DNA from: Endoryza sp044226045 | GTDB lineage: Bacteria > Bacteroidota > Bacteroidia > Chitinophagales > Chitinophagaceae | Assembly (NCBI GenBank): GCA_044226045.1 | Contig: JBGAHR010000012.1 | Coordinates: forward strand, 33,556-97,555 | Length of the DNA stretch: 64,000 nucleotides | Direction: 5' to 3' | Part shown: one piece after another, positions 17,638-27,429 of the stretch | Numbering within the stretch: position 1 is the first letter of the stretch | How the letters are laid out: each line of letters opens with the position of its first letter | Program-made: the position numbers and the translations under genes | Notes under the pieces: generated by a model | Told to the model about the DNA's origin: nothing | Databases searched by the model: none | Seen by the model: the letters and a program-made list of their open reading frames with translations, nothing else

Positions 17638-18445
17638 AAAAATTACTCATAAACAACAACTGGTACTGCACGGCATTCTGCCAATATTTCCAATCGTGTA
17701 CACCCGGGCGGGTGATGAAATCATGGGAAATATATCGGTAAAGCAACTCCTCGTGTAACTTCTTGTTCACTTCATAAAAGAAATCTCCCGTACCGCAATC
17801 AATGATGATGGCCAGCGATTCAGGTTTGATCTCGTTGAGCAGATTTATAACGGTACTCTTCTCCCAGTTTGCTTTGTTCTGACTGTAATCACCCAGCCAT
17901 TTGGCCATTTCCCATTTTCCCGGAAAGGGACGAATATCCACTCCCCCACTCATGCTGCCGGCAGCGCCGAATACATCGGGGTGTTTAATGGCCAGATACA
18001 AGGCGCCATGACCTCCCATGCTGAGACCGGTGATGGCCCTGCCATTTCTGTTCCGAATGGTTTTATATTTTCCATCGATCCATTGCACCAGTTCCTTTGA
18101 AACATATGTTTCATACCGGTAAGAAGAATCCATCGGACTGTCCCAATACCAGCTGCTGTAACCGCCATCGGGACAAACAATGATCATTTTGTAGAGATCA
18201 GCATATTGATCAAGACCCTTTGTTTTGGTGATCCAGTCTGCATAATTGCCGCTGTACCCATGGAGAAGGTAAACGGCAGGATAGGCCTTCCCGGTATCGT
18301 AACCGGCCGGCAGGATGATCACGGCCTTGATCTCCTTTTTCATCGAAGAACTATAAGTGACGATCGTATCAACCCGGGCTGCCGATAAGCGGGTAATAGA
18401 TAACAACAAGAAAAGGAGTGGCAATAATGATCTGAATGATTTCAT
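17627..18445 (-). CDS. Secreted esterase, D-esterase/CE1-like alpha/beta hydrolase
   Basis: An exported alpha/beta hydrolase of 272 residues with an N-terminal signal peptide ending near residue 22 (SITRLSAA). The oxyanion and nucleophile regions YLLHGYSGNYADW and ITGLSMGGHGALYLA (Ser142) are intact, with Asp in IIDCGTGDFF and His in RPGVHDWKYW completing the triad. This is the esterase D / feruloyl-esterase-like family, often acting on acyl or feruloyl esters of polysaccharides or on S-formylglutathione; the signal peptide favours the former. The substrate cannot be fixed from the sequence. Confidence 0.88.
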   Translation of the reverse strand: MKSFRSLLPLLFLLLSITRLSAARVDTIVTYSSSMKKEIKAVIILPAGYDTGKAYPAVYLLHGYSGNYADWITKTKGLDQYADLYKMIIVCPDGGYSSWYWDSPMDSSYRYETYVSKELVQWIDGKYKTIRNRNGRAITGLSMGGHGALYLAIKHPDVFGAAGSMSGGVDIRPFPGKWEMAKWLGDYSQNKANWEKSTVINLLNEIKPESLAIIIDCGTGDFFYEVNKKLHEELLYRYISHDFITRPGVHDWKYWQNAVQYQLLFMSNFFRK

Positions 18446-18504
18446 ACAGCCAAAATAACAAACTTGGCGGAATATCTTTTCTTCTGAATGGACTTATATA
18501 CTAC

Positions 18505-20475
18505 CTACGAAGGTTCCACCCGTTTTAACCGGATACCGGAAACCGGGGAAACGATGAGCGGGAACTTTTCGACAACCACATTGCTGGGGTCGAGCCCAAA
18601 TCCTTTCTCTTCCGACAGACTGATTTCCTTCAACCAGAAATGTATTTTCATCACGATCCGTTCGAGGAAGGGCAATTCATTATCCTGGCTGAGATACTTC
18701 TCCATCACGATGAACTGAAAATCGCCTGCAAGTGTATCCTTATCAGAATTTTCATATTTGGAAACCACATTCACTTCCCTGTTTTGCATGAGGTCATCCA
18801 CCACTTTCCGGAACATCAGGTTCAGCCTGGGTTGTACCCTGAAACCGAGCCGGAACTCAACCCTGATAATATCATTGGGAATGATATGCTCTACGGTATA
18901 TTGGGCGGTATAGGGATCATCCAGTGTGTCCACATGCACGAGCCAGTAAATGTCTGCCCGTTTGGGTTTCTTGTTAAGAATGGAATAGATGATCTTGTGC
19001 TCGATCTCCTTTTGATTGTCTGCACTGGTCAGGTACACCAGGTGTGTGGCGTACTTTGGAATGCTTCGGTCATTGCTTAGTTCCTGGATCTTACCGATAT
19101 AGTGTTCCAGACGCACAAACTCAACGTACCTGTTCTTGATTTTTCTGGCCTTGAACCAGGTGAACATTACGAAAAAGAGCAACCCACCCATTACTACGGT
19201 CACAAAACCGCCATGAGGTAATTTCTCCATGTTAGCCACCAGGAAACTGCCTTCAATGGTGAAATACACAATCAGATATAGATAAACGAAAACCGATTTT
19301 GCCCGGTGAAGCACCAGGAAATTGGCAAAGAGAATGGAAGTGGCTATCATGCAAAGCGTGATGGCGAGGCCATAAGCGCCTTCCATGTTGGAAGATTTTT
19401 GAAAATACAATACCACCCCCACACAACCGGCAAACAACATGAAATTAACTGCGGGAATATACAGTTGTCCCCTCGCCTCTGTCGGATACTGAATCCGCAG
19501 TTTGGGCCAGAGGTTTAAGCGCATGGCTTCACTGATCAAAGTGAAAGACCCGGAGATCAACGCCTGGCTGGCAATGATGGCCGCAGCTGTAGCGATGGCA
19601 ATTCCGAAATAAAGGAACCAGTGCGGCATCACCCCGTAAAATGAATTGAACCCGCGTCCAATCATGTCCGCTGTGACGGTTTGACCTTCATAATTAGCGA
19701 GCAACCACGCGCCCTGACCGAGATAGTTAATGATCAGGCAGGTTTTGACGAATATCCAGGAATAACGAATGTTCCATTTTCCACAATGGCCGAGATCGGA
19801 ATACAAGGCCTCCGCCCCGGTGGTACAAAGAAATACGCCGCCCAGGATATAAAAGCCCTTGGGATACTGGATCAACAGCTTGATTCCATACCAGGGATTG
19901 AAGGCTTTCAGTATATGCCATTCGTCGGCAAGATGTATGACTCCCAATATGGCCAGCATGATAAACCAGCAGGTCATCACCGGTCCGAAGAACTTACCGA
20001 TAAAGGCTGTTCCAAACTGCTGAATGAAGAATAGGACAGTGAGGATAGAAATAACAATGATAATAATCGTTTGCTGGCTGATGCTGGAGAGTCCGGGCAC
20101 CTGCTTCAACCCTTCGATCGCGGAGGTTACGGAAATGGGTGGTGTGATCATCCCATCTGCCAGCAGGGCGGCGCCTCCGATCATCGCGGGAAAAATCAAA
20201 AATTTCTTCCGCCGACGAACCAGCGCGAAGAGTGAAAAGATCCCCCCTTCTCCCCTGTTGTCGGCATTCAATGTCAGGATGACATACTTGATGGTGGTCT
20301 GTAGCGTCAGGGTGTAGATGATCAGCGACAACGCGCCAATCACCAGGTCTTCCGTGATTTGCTTTCCACTGATTATGGAGTTAAGTACGTAAAGCGGAGA
20401 AGTACCGATATCGCCGTAAATAATTCCGAGAGCTATCAATAGGCCGGCGGCAGTTACCCTGTTATGTGAGGACAT
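18505..20475 (-). CDS. kup: Low-affinity potassium transporter Kup
   Basis: A K+ uptake protein of the KUP/HAK family, 656 residues, with about twelve membrane helices in the first 430 and a cytoplasmic C-terminal domain. The diagnostic block ALGIIYGDIGTSPLYVLNS is at residues 16-34, followed by the LNADNRGEGGIFSLFAL loop and GGAALLADGMITPPISVTSAIEG. These proteins import K+ with protons. The gene is divergent from the KdpD/KdpE-like pair starting at 20640, with 164 bases between, so the pair may sense K+ or turgor and control it. Confidence 0.96.
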   Translation of the reverse strand: MSSHNRVTAAGLLIALGIIYGDIGTSPLYVLNSIISGKQITEDLVIGALSLIIYTLTLQTTIKYVILTLNADNRGEGGIFSLFALVRRRKKFLIFPAMIGGAALLADGMITPPISVTSAIEGLKQVPGLSSISQQTIIIIVISILTVLFFIQQFGTAFIGKFFGPVMTCWFIMLAILGVIHLADEWHILKAFNPWYGIKLLIQYPKGFYILGGVFLCTTGAEALYSDLGHCGKWNIRYSWIFVKTCLIINYLGQGAWLLANYEGQTVTADMIGRGFNSFYGVMPHWFLYFGIAIATAAAIIASQALISGSFTLISEAMRLNLWPKLRIQYPTEARGQLYIPAVNFMLFAGCVGVVLYFQKSSNMEGAYGLAITLCMIATSILFANFLVLHRAKSVFVYLYLIVYFTIEGSFLVANMEKLPHGGFVTVVMGGLLFFVMFTWFKARKIKNRYVEFVRLEHYIGKIQELSNDRSIPKYATHLVYLTSADNQKEIEHKIIYSILNKKPKRADIYWLVHVDTLDDPYTAQYTVEHIIPNDIIRVEFRLGFRVQPRLNLMFRKVVDDLMQNREVNVVSKYENSDKDTLAGDFQFIVMEKYLSQDNELPFLERIVMKIHFWLKEISLSEEKGFGLDPSNVVVEKFPLIVSPVSGIRLKRVEPS

Positions 20476-20639
20476 CTTTTATCCTAAAATGGTTGAGGCA
20501 AAATTAGAGCGCATTTCAGAATTCCATCAGTAAAGCGTCGATTTATATTTAAATCTTTATAAAATCTTTATACGCCCGCTAAACACTCGTTAGTTAACAC
20601 AATCCAAAGGCTGTTATCTTTGTTGTTCAATTGCCGTCC

Positions 20640-21716
20640 ATGCCTGGAGTTTTCACCAATTCGGTCCGTCGTCCCTGGCAATCAGTTATCAGCGTGGTAC
20701 TGATCGGGTTAAGCGCGGGTATCTGCTACCTGCTCACACCTTATATCAACTACCGCGGGGTGGCATTGATCCTTTTGTTTGTCGTTTCCCTGATCGCCAT
20801 TTCGTTTGACATCATTCCGGTTCTATTGTCTGCAATACTTTCTGCATTTATATGGGATTTCTTTTTTATACCACCCCATTTCAATTTGCAGGTAAGCTCA
20901 ACAGAAGACGGCATCCTGCTGTTGATGTATTTTGTGATAGCGCTCCTGAGCGCTATCATGACTTATAAAATAAGGCTGGTGGAAAAAGAAGCCCGTAAAA
21001 AAGAAGAGAAAGCAAACGCGGTCAAGTTATATGATACGTTGCTAAATTCCCTTTCACATGAATTGCGTACACCCATCGCCACTATTATCGGCGCAACAGA
21101 CAACCTGCAGGCCGATAATAAAAACCTCACTGCCGAGCACCGCAACCAGCTGATCAACGAAATCTCCATTGCCGCGCTTCGGCTGAACCAGCAGGTGGAG
21201 AATCTGCTGAACATGTCGAGGCTGGAATCAGGATTTCTGCAACCCAAGAAAGACTGGTGCGATATCACCGAGGTGATCTATTCGGTGGTGGACAGAATCG
21301 AAGAAAACAACATTCATCAATCGATCCGGATCAATATCAACCCCAATCTCCCCTTGTTCAAATCCGACAAGGGCATGCTGGAACAGATTGCATACAACCT
21401 GATCAACAACGCCTGCATTCATACTTCCCCCCATACGATCATCTATGTATCCGCCTCCCAGCACGCCAATATGCTGGAACTGGTGGTGGAGGACAATGGC
21501 CAGGGATTTCCGCCGGATGAAATCAGGAATGTGTTTGATAAATTCTACATTTTGAAAAACAGTTCCCGAAACGGAACCGGGCTGGGGCTTTCCATCGTAA
21601 AGGGTTTTGCGGAAGCCATGGGAGGATCTGTTCTGTTGCAAAACGTATCACCAACGGGATCAAAATTTACGGTTAACATACCCGGAGAGATCTCGTATTT
21701 AAAAGTGCCGCTATGA
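20640..21716 (+). CDS. Short KdpD-like sensor histidine kinase
   Basis: A membrane histidine kinase of 358 residues. It starts directly in the DUF4118 membrane region of KdpD (about four helices, residues 12-110, with IPVLLSAILSAFIWDFFFIPP), then a HisKA domain with the phospho-accepting His in NSLSHELRTPIATIIGA, and an ATPase domain with N box LINNACIHT, G1 VEDNGQGFPPDEI and G2 GTGLGLSIVKGF. The large N-terminal KdpD and universal-stress domains of E. coli KdpD are absent. ATG 20640 was preferred to a TTG three codons before. It overlaps the regulator gene by four bases (ATGA), so translation is coupled. Confidence 0.9.
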   Translation: MPGVFTNSVRRPWQSVISVVLIGLSAGICYLLTPYINYRGVALILLFVVSLIAISFDIIPVLLSAILSAFIWDFFFIPPHFNLQVSSTEDGILLLMYFVIALLSAIMTYKIRLVEKEARKKEEKANAVKLYDTLLNSLSHELRTPIATIIGATDNLQADNKNLTAEHRNQLINEISIAALRLNQQVENLLNMSRLESGFLQPKKDWCDITEVIYSVVDRIEENNIHQSIRININPNLPLFKSDKGMLEQIAYNLINNACIHTSPHTIIYVSASQHANMLELVVEDNGQGFPPDEIRNVFDKFYILKNSSRNGTGLGLSIVKGFAEAMGGSVLLQNVSPTGSKFTVNIPGEISYLKVPL

Positions 21717-22417
21717 ACAAACCCGAGATACTGATCATCGATGATGAAGAACCCATCCGCAACCTGTTGCGCATCACCCTTCAATCCAATCAATATGCTG
21801 TAACGGAAGCAGCATCCGGAAAAGAAGGAATTATCCTCGCCTCCAACCATCCACCCGACCTGGTACTGCTGGATCTCGGGTTGCCGGATAAAGATGGCTT
21901 GCAGGTGTTGCAGGAATTAAGACAATGGTACACCAACCCCGTTATCATATTATCGGTACAAAACAGTGAAGCGGTCATCATCCAGGCACTTGACCTGGGT
22001 GCGAATGATTATTTGTCAAAACCATTCCGGACCGGAGAACTGCTCGCCCGCATACGGTCGGCACTTCGCAATATTGGTCCCGAAGACCCGGAGCCTATCA
22101 TACATGAACAGACGTTATCCATCGACCTGAATGCAAGAATCGTTCGCAAAAACAACGAACTGATCAAACTCACTTCCACCGAATACAGCTTGCTGGCTTT
22201 GTTCGCTAAAAATGAAGGTAAAGTGCTCACACACCAGTTCCTGCTAAGGGCGGTTTGGGGGCCGGGCTTTATCAACCAGTCGCAATACCTGCGCGTATTC
22301 ATTGCACAGATCAGAAAAAAACTGGAAGACGATCCGAACAGGCCGAAACATCTGTTGACAGAATCCGGTGTTGGTTACCGGTTCATAGCCCGGCTCGATC
22401 AACCAGCCGACGACTAG
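21713..22417 (+). CDS. KdpE-like OmpR-family response regulator
   Basis: A response regulator of 234 residues with an N-terminal receiver (IIDDEEPIRNLLRITL acidic pair, phospho-Asp in DLVLLDLGLPDKDG, Lys in YLSKPF) and a C-terminal winged helix ending in HLLTESGVGYRFI. The sequence is closest in style to KdpE. It pairs with the kinase it overlaps. No kdpFABC genes are in the window, so the target could be the divergent kup gene. The last four bases overlap the convergent aminotransferase gene. Confidence 0.92.
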   Translation: MNKPEILIIDDEEPIRNLLRITLQSNQYAVTEAASGKEGIILASNHPPDLVLLDLGLPDKDGLQVLQELRQWYTNPVIILSVQNSEAVIIQALDLGANDYLSKPFRTGELLARIRSALRNIGPEDPEPIIHEQTLSIDLNARIVRKNNELIKLTSTEYSLLALFAKNEGKVLTHQFLLRAVWGPGFINQSQYLRVFIAQIRKKLEDDPNRPKHLLTESGVGYRFIARLDQPADD

Positions 22418-23574
22418 GAACGACGAAACAACTGATCCAAGGCATCCATCAACGCCTGCACGTCGTTGGTGTCATTGAAAAGATGGGTGGAGACTCTGAC
22501 AGCTGTTCCCCGGAGCGATACGCTGATATTCCGGCTTTGCAAATGTGTTTGCAACTCCTCTGTAGAAAACCCTTTCGGCAATCTGAATCCGGTGATATGA
22601 TTCGAACGATAGGCCGACTCTTCCATCTGGCAATGATTAGCCTCCAAATAATTCACTAACGGTTTTGTCAACCGATCGTTATAGTCCACGATCGCCTCCG
22701 GTGTCCATTCCAGTATCTGTTCAAGTGCCGCCCGCATCATTGGCAAGGCAATAAAATTGCTGTATTCACCCATATTATACCTGGCAGCCAGCGGCCGGTA
22801 TTCCGACTGATAACTGACAAGAGATTTGAAGTCTTCGCTATTTTTACGATTCAGCCAGGATTCTTCAATGGGCTTTCCATTATCGAAGTACTCACCAAAA
22901 TAAGCGAATCCCGAGGTGTAGGGACTCATCAGCCATTTATACCCCGGGCAAATCAATGCCGATAGCCGGCATTTTTGTACATCAATGGGAACCGCCCCTA
23001 CTGATTGAGCGCCATCCACCACGAAAGCCGCGCCCACCTGATGAGCCTTTTCTCCAATCGCTTCCAGGTCAAAAATGGTTCCGTCCGACCAGTGCACGCT
23101 GGACAGGTTCACCAATGCCGTGTTTTCATCAATGGATTCGAGTATCAACCGATTCCAGTCACGAGCGCGCTGCTCACTGTTGACGGGCGACTGAATGGTG
23201 TGCAAGGTCATCTGCTGCTCTTCGCAAATCCTTTGCAACGCATAGACATCACTGGGAAATTCATCCTGTACCGTAATGACCCGACCGTTCTTCCTGCGTT
23301 TGATATTTTCACGCACGATACCCATTCCATAAGAAGCCGAAGGAATCAGGGCAATCCTGTTTCCATCAGCGCCGACCAGCTTGCCGAACAGAGCTCTCAC
23401 TTCTTCCGCCTCTTCAAAAAAATCAATGGGTCTTATGCGAAACGGGTTTCTCTTTTTCAATAAACCTGCAATACCCGCTTCCTCGACGGATTTAAGCAAG
23501 GGCGACATATAAGCACAATTGAGATAATGCCAGCCGGGTTCCAGCGAAAACAACTCTTTCTGACAACTTAACAT
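22414..23574 (-). CDS. Class V aminotransferase-fold PLP enzyme
   Basis: A fold-type I PLP protein of 386 residues in the class V (cysteine desulfurase / kynureninase-like) group. The cofactor Asp is in FVVDGAQSVGAVPIDV, the Schiff-base Lys in LICPGYKWLMSPYTSGF, and the phosphate-binding SASYGMG is near residue 80. There is no signal peptide. The desulfurase loop Cys is not evident, so an aminotransferase or lyase role is as likely as desulfuration; the substrate is not known. It converges on kdpE with a four-base overlap. Confidence 0.87.
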   Translation of the reverse strand: MLSCQKELFSLEPGWHYLNCAYMSPLLKSVEEAGIAGLLKKRNPFRIRPIDFFEEAEEVRALFGKLVGADGNRIALIPSASYGMGIVRENIKRRKNGRVITVQDEFPSDVYALQRICEEQQMTLHTIQSPVNSEQRARDWNRLILESIDENTALVNLSSVHWSDGTIFDLEAIGEKAHQVGAAFVVDGAQSVGAVPIDVQKCRLSALICPGYKWLMSPYTSGFAYFGEYFDNGKPIEESWLNRKNSEDFKSLVSYQSEYRPLAARYNMGEYSNFIALPMMRAALEQILEWTPEAIVDYNDRLTKPLVNYLEANHCQMEESAYRSNHITGFRLPKGFSTEELQTHLQSRNISVSLRGTAVRVSTHLFNDTNDVQALMDALDQLFRRS

Positions 23575-23628
23575 TTGATTATTTTATGATTGAACATAAC
23601 TGGTTAAAAAACGCTTTCATCTGCGTAA

Positions 23629-24816
23629 TCATTTCAATCCGGCCAGGAAAGCCTCGATCCTTTCCCAATCGTTATAGATCAGAATCTTTCCTTCTTTGTC
23701 TATCAGCACATAGTTAGGTCTGGCGTTTATATCGTATTTTTTTAAAATCCTGTCGTCTGCTTTTAGATTCGGATAAGGCAGCTCGTTAGCAGCAATCAGC
23801 TTCTCCATTTTGGAAAAGTTCTCCGTTGTCACACCCACGACCTCCAGGCCTTTGGAATGAAAATCGGCATACACTTTCTTTATTTTCGGGAGCGCAAGAA
23901 TACAATAGCCGCACCAGGATTCCCAAAAATCGAGCAGTACATATTTACCTTTCAGGGATGCAAGGTTAATATTTTTTCCATCATAACTCACATAAGTAAA
24001 ATCAGGGGCTTTTTTCCCGGTGAGCGGATGATCTTTTTTCTCGGAAGGGCCGTGCGGCTTCTGCACGGTTGTCTTGTAGCCCGCGTAACTGTTTTTGAGG
24101 TATAGATTGTCGGAATTGAACTGGTCCTCCAGCATCACCCGGTATATCTCATTCGTTTCGGAATGAAGCGTTCCATTCCATTCTGTTTGTCTTTCGCTTT
24201 TTGTCAGCAACCCGGTTTTCTGATCGACCCATACTGTTATATCGGTTTTGGCTTTGTAGGCATTGATCGGGTAATTTAACCGAATCACCCATTGGCCTTC
24301 CAGGCTGTCGAGCGAAAGTTGGGGCGGATTGGCATACGGATAATGCGTTACCAGAAAAGAAAAAAGATCCGGTTCCGTCCAGAGAGACCTGAATATCCTG
24401 AGGGATGTACGAGACCTGGCGGGGTTGCTTTCATCGTTGGGAAAATCATAAGGATTGATGGTAAGAATTTCTTTCTGACGGTGTCGAATTTCAATAGCCG
24501 ACAATCCATCATAATAATAATCGAAGTCGCCGCTTTTGTCGTTTCCCGCCACATGGAACCGAATGCCAAAAATGCTGTCTGCCGTCGATCGTTCGATCCA
24601 GATGGTACTGGTGGAAGAAAATACGGAATCGTCTGCCGAGTGGTCGACATATCGGTGCCGGCATTCAAAAGAAAAACGCGGAAATGATTTTAATTTCTCG
24701 GAAAACCGGCGGATGATGGCCGCAGCCCGGGCACTGTCGTTGGCCGACAGGTTGGAAAGGAAGCCGAGCTGGCATAGCAGGATCAGCGCCCATTTTAAGC
24801 GGATGATGTTTTTCAT
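23629..24816 (-). CDS. Secreted TlpA-like thioredoxin-fold protein
   Basis: An exported protein of 395 residues with signal peptide (LKWALILLCQLGFLSNLSA). The first 240 residues are beta-rich and resemble the outer-membrane lipoprotein-sorting-like N-domains common before Bacteroidota TlpA modules. The last 140 form a TlpA/ResA thioredoxin domain with the redox pair in ESWCGYCILALPKIK and the cis-Pro near NARPNYVLID. Such proteins reduce or isomerise disulfides in the periplasm. ATG 24816 was chosen; a TTG at 24840 would overlap the mgtC-like gene. The protein at 51167 has the same layout. Confidence 0.88.
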   Translation of the reverse strand: MKNIIRLKWALILLCQLGFLSNLSANDSARAAAIIRRFSEKLKSFPRFSFECRHRYVDHSADDSVFSSTSTIWIERSTADSIFGIRFHVAGNDKSGDFDYYYDGLSAIEIRHRQKEILTINPYDFPNDESNPARSRTSLRIFRSLWTEPDLFSFLVTHYPYANPPQLSLDSLEGQWVIRLNYPINAYKAKTDITVWVDQKTGLLTKSERQTEWNGTLHSETNEIYRVMLEDQFNSDNLYLKNSYAGYKTTVQKPHGPSEKKDHPLTGKKAPDFTYVSYDGKNINLASLKGKYVLLDFWESWCGYCILALPKIKKVYADFHSKGLEVVGVTTENFSKMEKLIAANELPYPNLKADDRILKKYDINARPNYVLIDKEGKILIYNDWERIEAFLAGLK

Positions 24817-24836
24817 GGTGTTTACTTTTATCCAGG

Positions 24837-25466
24837 TCAATATTCAAAGCGTGAGATCGATTCGTCACGCATGACTCCTTTGATAAAGCTTTCGTGATGG
24901 CTGACACTTCCCTTCACTACCCATTTCATCGTCAATACCTGCTGGTTACGGCTTTCATTTAACTGAATTACTTTCAATTGATGTCCTTTTAATAATTCCC
25001 GAAAGGACTCCACCCTGCCAGGGGTAAAATTACATTCTACCGTATAGATGCGTGACTGACTCCACCGGTCGATGGTATTTTCAACATATGGCAAAACAGC
25101 CAGCACAATTAAAATCAGAAAACTCGAAACGGTGGATACCATATAATACCCTGCCCCGATTCCCATTCCGATCGCCGCAACAGCCCAAATAGTGGCTGCA
25201 GTGGTAATACCGTTAACGCGATTGTCTCCCCGGAAAATAACACCCGCACCCAGGAAGCCGATGCCCGTGACCACATTGGAAGCAATTCGATCCGGGTTTC
25301 CCGGAGCACCAATCGCATTGGACATGATGGTAAAAAAACAGGACCCCATGGAAATCATGATCATGGTTCGAAATCCGGCAGACTTACTCCTGTATTCCCG
25401 TTCCAGGCCTACCATTCCTCCCCAAAGGGCTGCCAGTAAAAATCGGATGGCAATCTCTGTATCCAT
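24837..25466 (-). CDS. MgtC/SapB family membrane protein
   Basis: A membrane protein of 209 residues with four to five helices and the MgtC signature: AALWGGMVGLEREYRSKSAGFRT at 13-35, GAPGNPDRIASNVVTGIGFLGAGVIF, and NGITTAATIWAVAAIGMGIGAGYY. A small cytoplasmic ACT-like domain follows (residues 135-209). MgtC proteins are linked to growth at low Mg2+ and to control of ATP synthase and pH, but their transport function is disputed. It precedes the TlpA gene by 20 bases on the same strand. Confidence 0.93.
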   Translation of the reverse strand: MDTEIAIRFLLAALWGGMVGLEREYRSKSAGFRTMIMISMGSCFFTIMSNAIGAPGNPDRIASNVVTGIGFLGAGVIFRGDNRVNGITTAATIWAVAAIGMGIGAGYYMVSTVSSFLILIVLAVLPYVENTIDRWSQSRIYTVECNFTPGRVESFRELLKGHQLKVIQLNESRNQQVLTMKWVVKGSVSHHESFIKGVMRDESISRFEY

Positions 25467-25713
25467 ATAAGTACATTAAGTGATTGATTCAACCAACTAG
25501 TTCGCTATAAGCAATCCGCAGCCGCCACAGGTCCTGTTATTGACTCAGCCGGGACTGGCAACGGCTCATTCCCGTTCTTTTATTCATCAATTTAAGGCAA
25601 ATTCAACAAAGCCAGTCAGTAGGGAAGCGCGGTAAATCCTTATTTCAGACCCGTTGAAATGAATAACCTTATTCTCAACAACCCCATTCATTTTCACCCT
25701 AAAACCCACCATC

Positions 25714-26424
25714 ATGTTAGCTGAAAGGTATTATCGACATGCAGGTTTCTTTTTTATTGGCCTGCTGGCCATTCTGACCTGGGGATTTTACAAGACCTAT
25801 CTTGTATTCTTTCCCTCTTTCAACGGATTCAAAACGGTTCAACATCTCCATGGCGTCGCCATGATGTTATGGATGGTCCTGCTGATCATCCAGCCATTTC
25901 TGATCAGGATGAATCGTCCTGACCTGCACCGGGCCATTGGCAAATCATCCTATGTGGTGGCGCCGCTGGTCGTAGCTTCCATTTTCGCAGTCTCCAAATT
26001 CGGTTTCGAAAAACTGACTGCCGCCAATGCCCCTGAGCCTGCCCGTTACGCATCATTAGCCCTTAATGTTCCCGCTATTTTCGCATTTGGTACATTTTAT
26101 GCGCTGGCGATGATCAACAGAAAGGAATCTTCCAGTCACCTGCGGTATATGATCGGTACCGGTTTGCTGATGCTGGGGCCTGGTTTGGGCAGAGCCATGA
26201 TCATGTATTTCAATGTACCATTTGAAAGCGCCGTCTCACGGGTACACGAAGTATCCATGGCGATCGCTTTCGTGTTCCTGATGATTGATTGGTCGAAAAA
26301 GAAAAATATCACCCCTAACCTGATTGTGTTCCTGGTCTTATTGAGTACTTATATCATCTGGGCCATCAGAACAGGGCCTGTCTGGCAGGCTGTTGGAAAA
26401 GGCTGGGCTAATATTTTCTATTGA
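25714..26424 (+). CDS. Seven-helix membrane protein with conserved-looking His residues
   Basis: An integral membrane protein of 236 residues with about six or seven hydrophobic helices. Several His lie at helix ends: HLHGVAMMLWM (near 45-47), LHRAIGKSSYV (near 73), SHLRYMIGTG and RVHEVSMAIAF. The layout recalls DUF2306-like or cytochrome-b561-like families, where paired His bind heme, but I do not recognise the family with certainty. The gene stands alone, ends in a shared bidirectional terminator, and has no functional neighbour. Confidence 0.7.
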   Translation: MLAERYYRHAGFFFIGLLAILTWGFYKTYLVFFPSFNGFKTVQHLHGVAMMLWMVLLIIQPFLIRMNRPDLHRAIGKSSYVVAPLVVASIFAVSKFGFEKLTAANAPEPARYASLALNVPAIFAFGTFYALAMINRKESSSHLRYMIGTGLLMLGPGLGRAMIMYFNVPFESAVSRVHEVSMAIAFVFLMIDWSKKKNITPNLIVFLVLLSTYIIWAIRTGPVWQAVGKGWANIFY

Positions 26425-26456
26425 CAGTCGTTGATTAAGCAGCTTGTGTAAAAAAA

Positions 26457-26489
26457 AATAAAGGTGACCAGCCTGGTCACCTTTATTTA
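26457..26489. terminator. Bidirectional terminator
   Basis: AATAAAGGTGACCA and TGGTCACCTTTATT form a 14-bp perfect stem over a GCC-type loop, flanked by A- and T-rich ends on both sides. It lies between two converging genes and can stop transcription from both. Confidence 0.9.
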
Positions 26490-26508
26490 TACTGTGTTGA
26501 TGAAATGA

Positions 26509-27312
26509 TTATACGCTAAATCCAAGTTTGACCTTATACCTCAATGATTTTCCGTTGATATCCTGCTCCAGTTTCAACACTTCCCGGGTCTTCTTGCTGA
26601 TCCAGAACATTTCCTTGTTGCCATCTTTTTCATGATACAATTTCCAGCAGGGAACTTTCTGATCATCATATCCTGTAAGATCCTCTTCACCCACTACGGT
26701 GTACACTATATTTTCCGGCTTGTCGTAACCGCTTTCGTAAAAGGGAATCAGGAAGGTAACGTTCTTTCTGTAAGGCAGTAAAGGAAACACTTCAAGATCC
26801 AGGTGCCAGTTGATCGAATACTGGCCTGCCGAATTTTTGAAAGAATTCCAAACAGTCTTGCGTGCTCTTGCCGTATCGTCGTCTGACAGTTCGGTACCAT
26901 TCATTACCGCTTTGCGAGTGATAAAGTCATAAGTTGTCAATCCCCTGCCCTTCCACCAGGATTCATGATAATAAGACTGCATGGTAACCGCATCGCTGAT
27001 TGATTTCGCGGTATGGAAAATGGTGTCTCTGAAATCCCATTGCTGGGTGATTACGATCGCCGGTTTTCCATTATAGTCTTTTCGTTCGATGGTCCGGTTC
27101 CAGAACTGAATATCCGTTCTGGGCGCATCCGGCGATTTCTTGAAATAAACCAGGTAGCGATGGGTACCTTCCCGGAGAACGGCGGTTTTCAATTGTTTGG
27201 GGGTGATCAATACCGTATCGAAGCGCTGCGCCATCACCTGTACGAACGACAGCAATAAAAGGATGAATGAAAAAAATATCCTGCCGGATGTCAAAAATCT
27301 GTGCTTTTTCAT
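26509..27312 (-). CDS. Secreted protein of unknown function
   Basis: An exported protein of 267 residues; the signal peptide spans about residues 8-29 (FFSFILLLLSFVQVMAQ). The rest is beta-strand rich, with a repeated YLVYFKK...ERKDYNGKPAIVITQQW and WISKKTREVLKLEQDINGK pattern that resembles the DUF3108 style of periplasmic beta proteins. No catalytic motif is visible. It starts about 470 bases before katG, from which it is divergent, with a repeat block between. Confidence 0.7.
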   Translation of the reverse strand: MKKHRFLTSGRIFFSFILLLLSFVQVMAQRFDTVLITPKQLKTAVLREGTHRYLVYFKKSPDAPRTDIQFWNRTIERKDYNGKPAIVITQQWDFRDTIFHTAKSISDAVTMQSYYHESWWKGRGLTTYDFITRKAVMNGTELSDDDTARARKTVWNSFKNSAGQYSINWHLDLEVFPLLPYRKNVTFLIPFYESGYDKPENIVYTVVGEEDLTGYDDQKVPCWKLYHEKDGNKEMFWISKKTREVLKLEQDINGKSLRYKVKLGFSV

Positions 27313-27429
27313 CGTGTTTTGTTGTTCAAAAATGATTAAAATAAATTCCCAATAGCAGCCGCAAAGATAGGCTGGGACTGCATTTCATTGATTCCGGCAG
27401 AAACGGAATCAGGCCGCTTGTAAAAGAGT

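Noticed and set aside
15247..18180. Several antisense frames over the AraC-type, DUF695 and esterase genes
   Set aside because: They are shadows of clearly recognisable genes on the other strand.
22414..23574. Cysteine desulfurase (NifS/SufS)
   Set aside because: The fold fits, but the active-site Cys loop is not evident and no Fe-S assembly genes are nearby.
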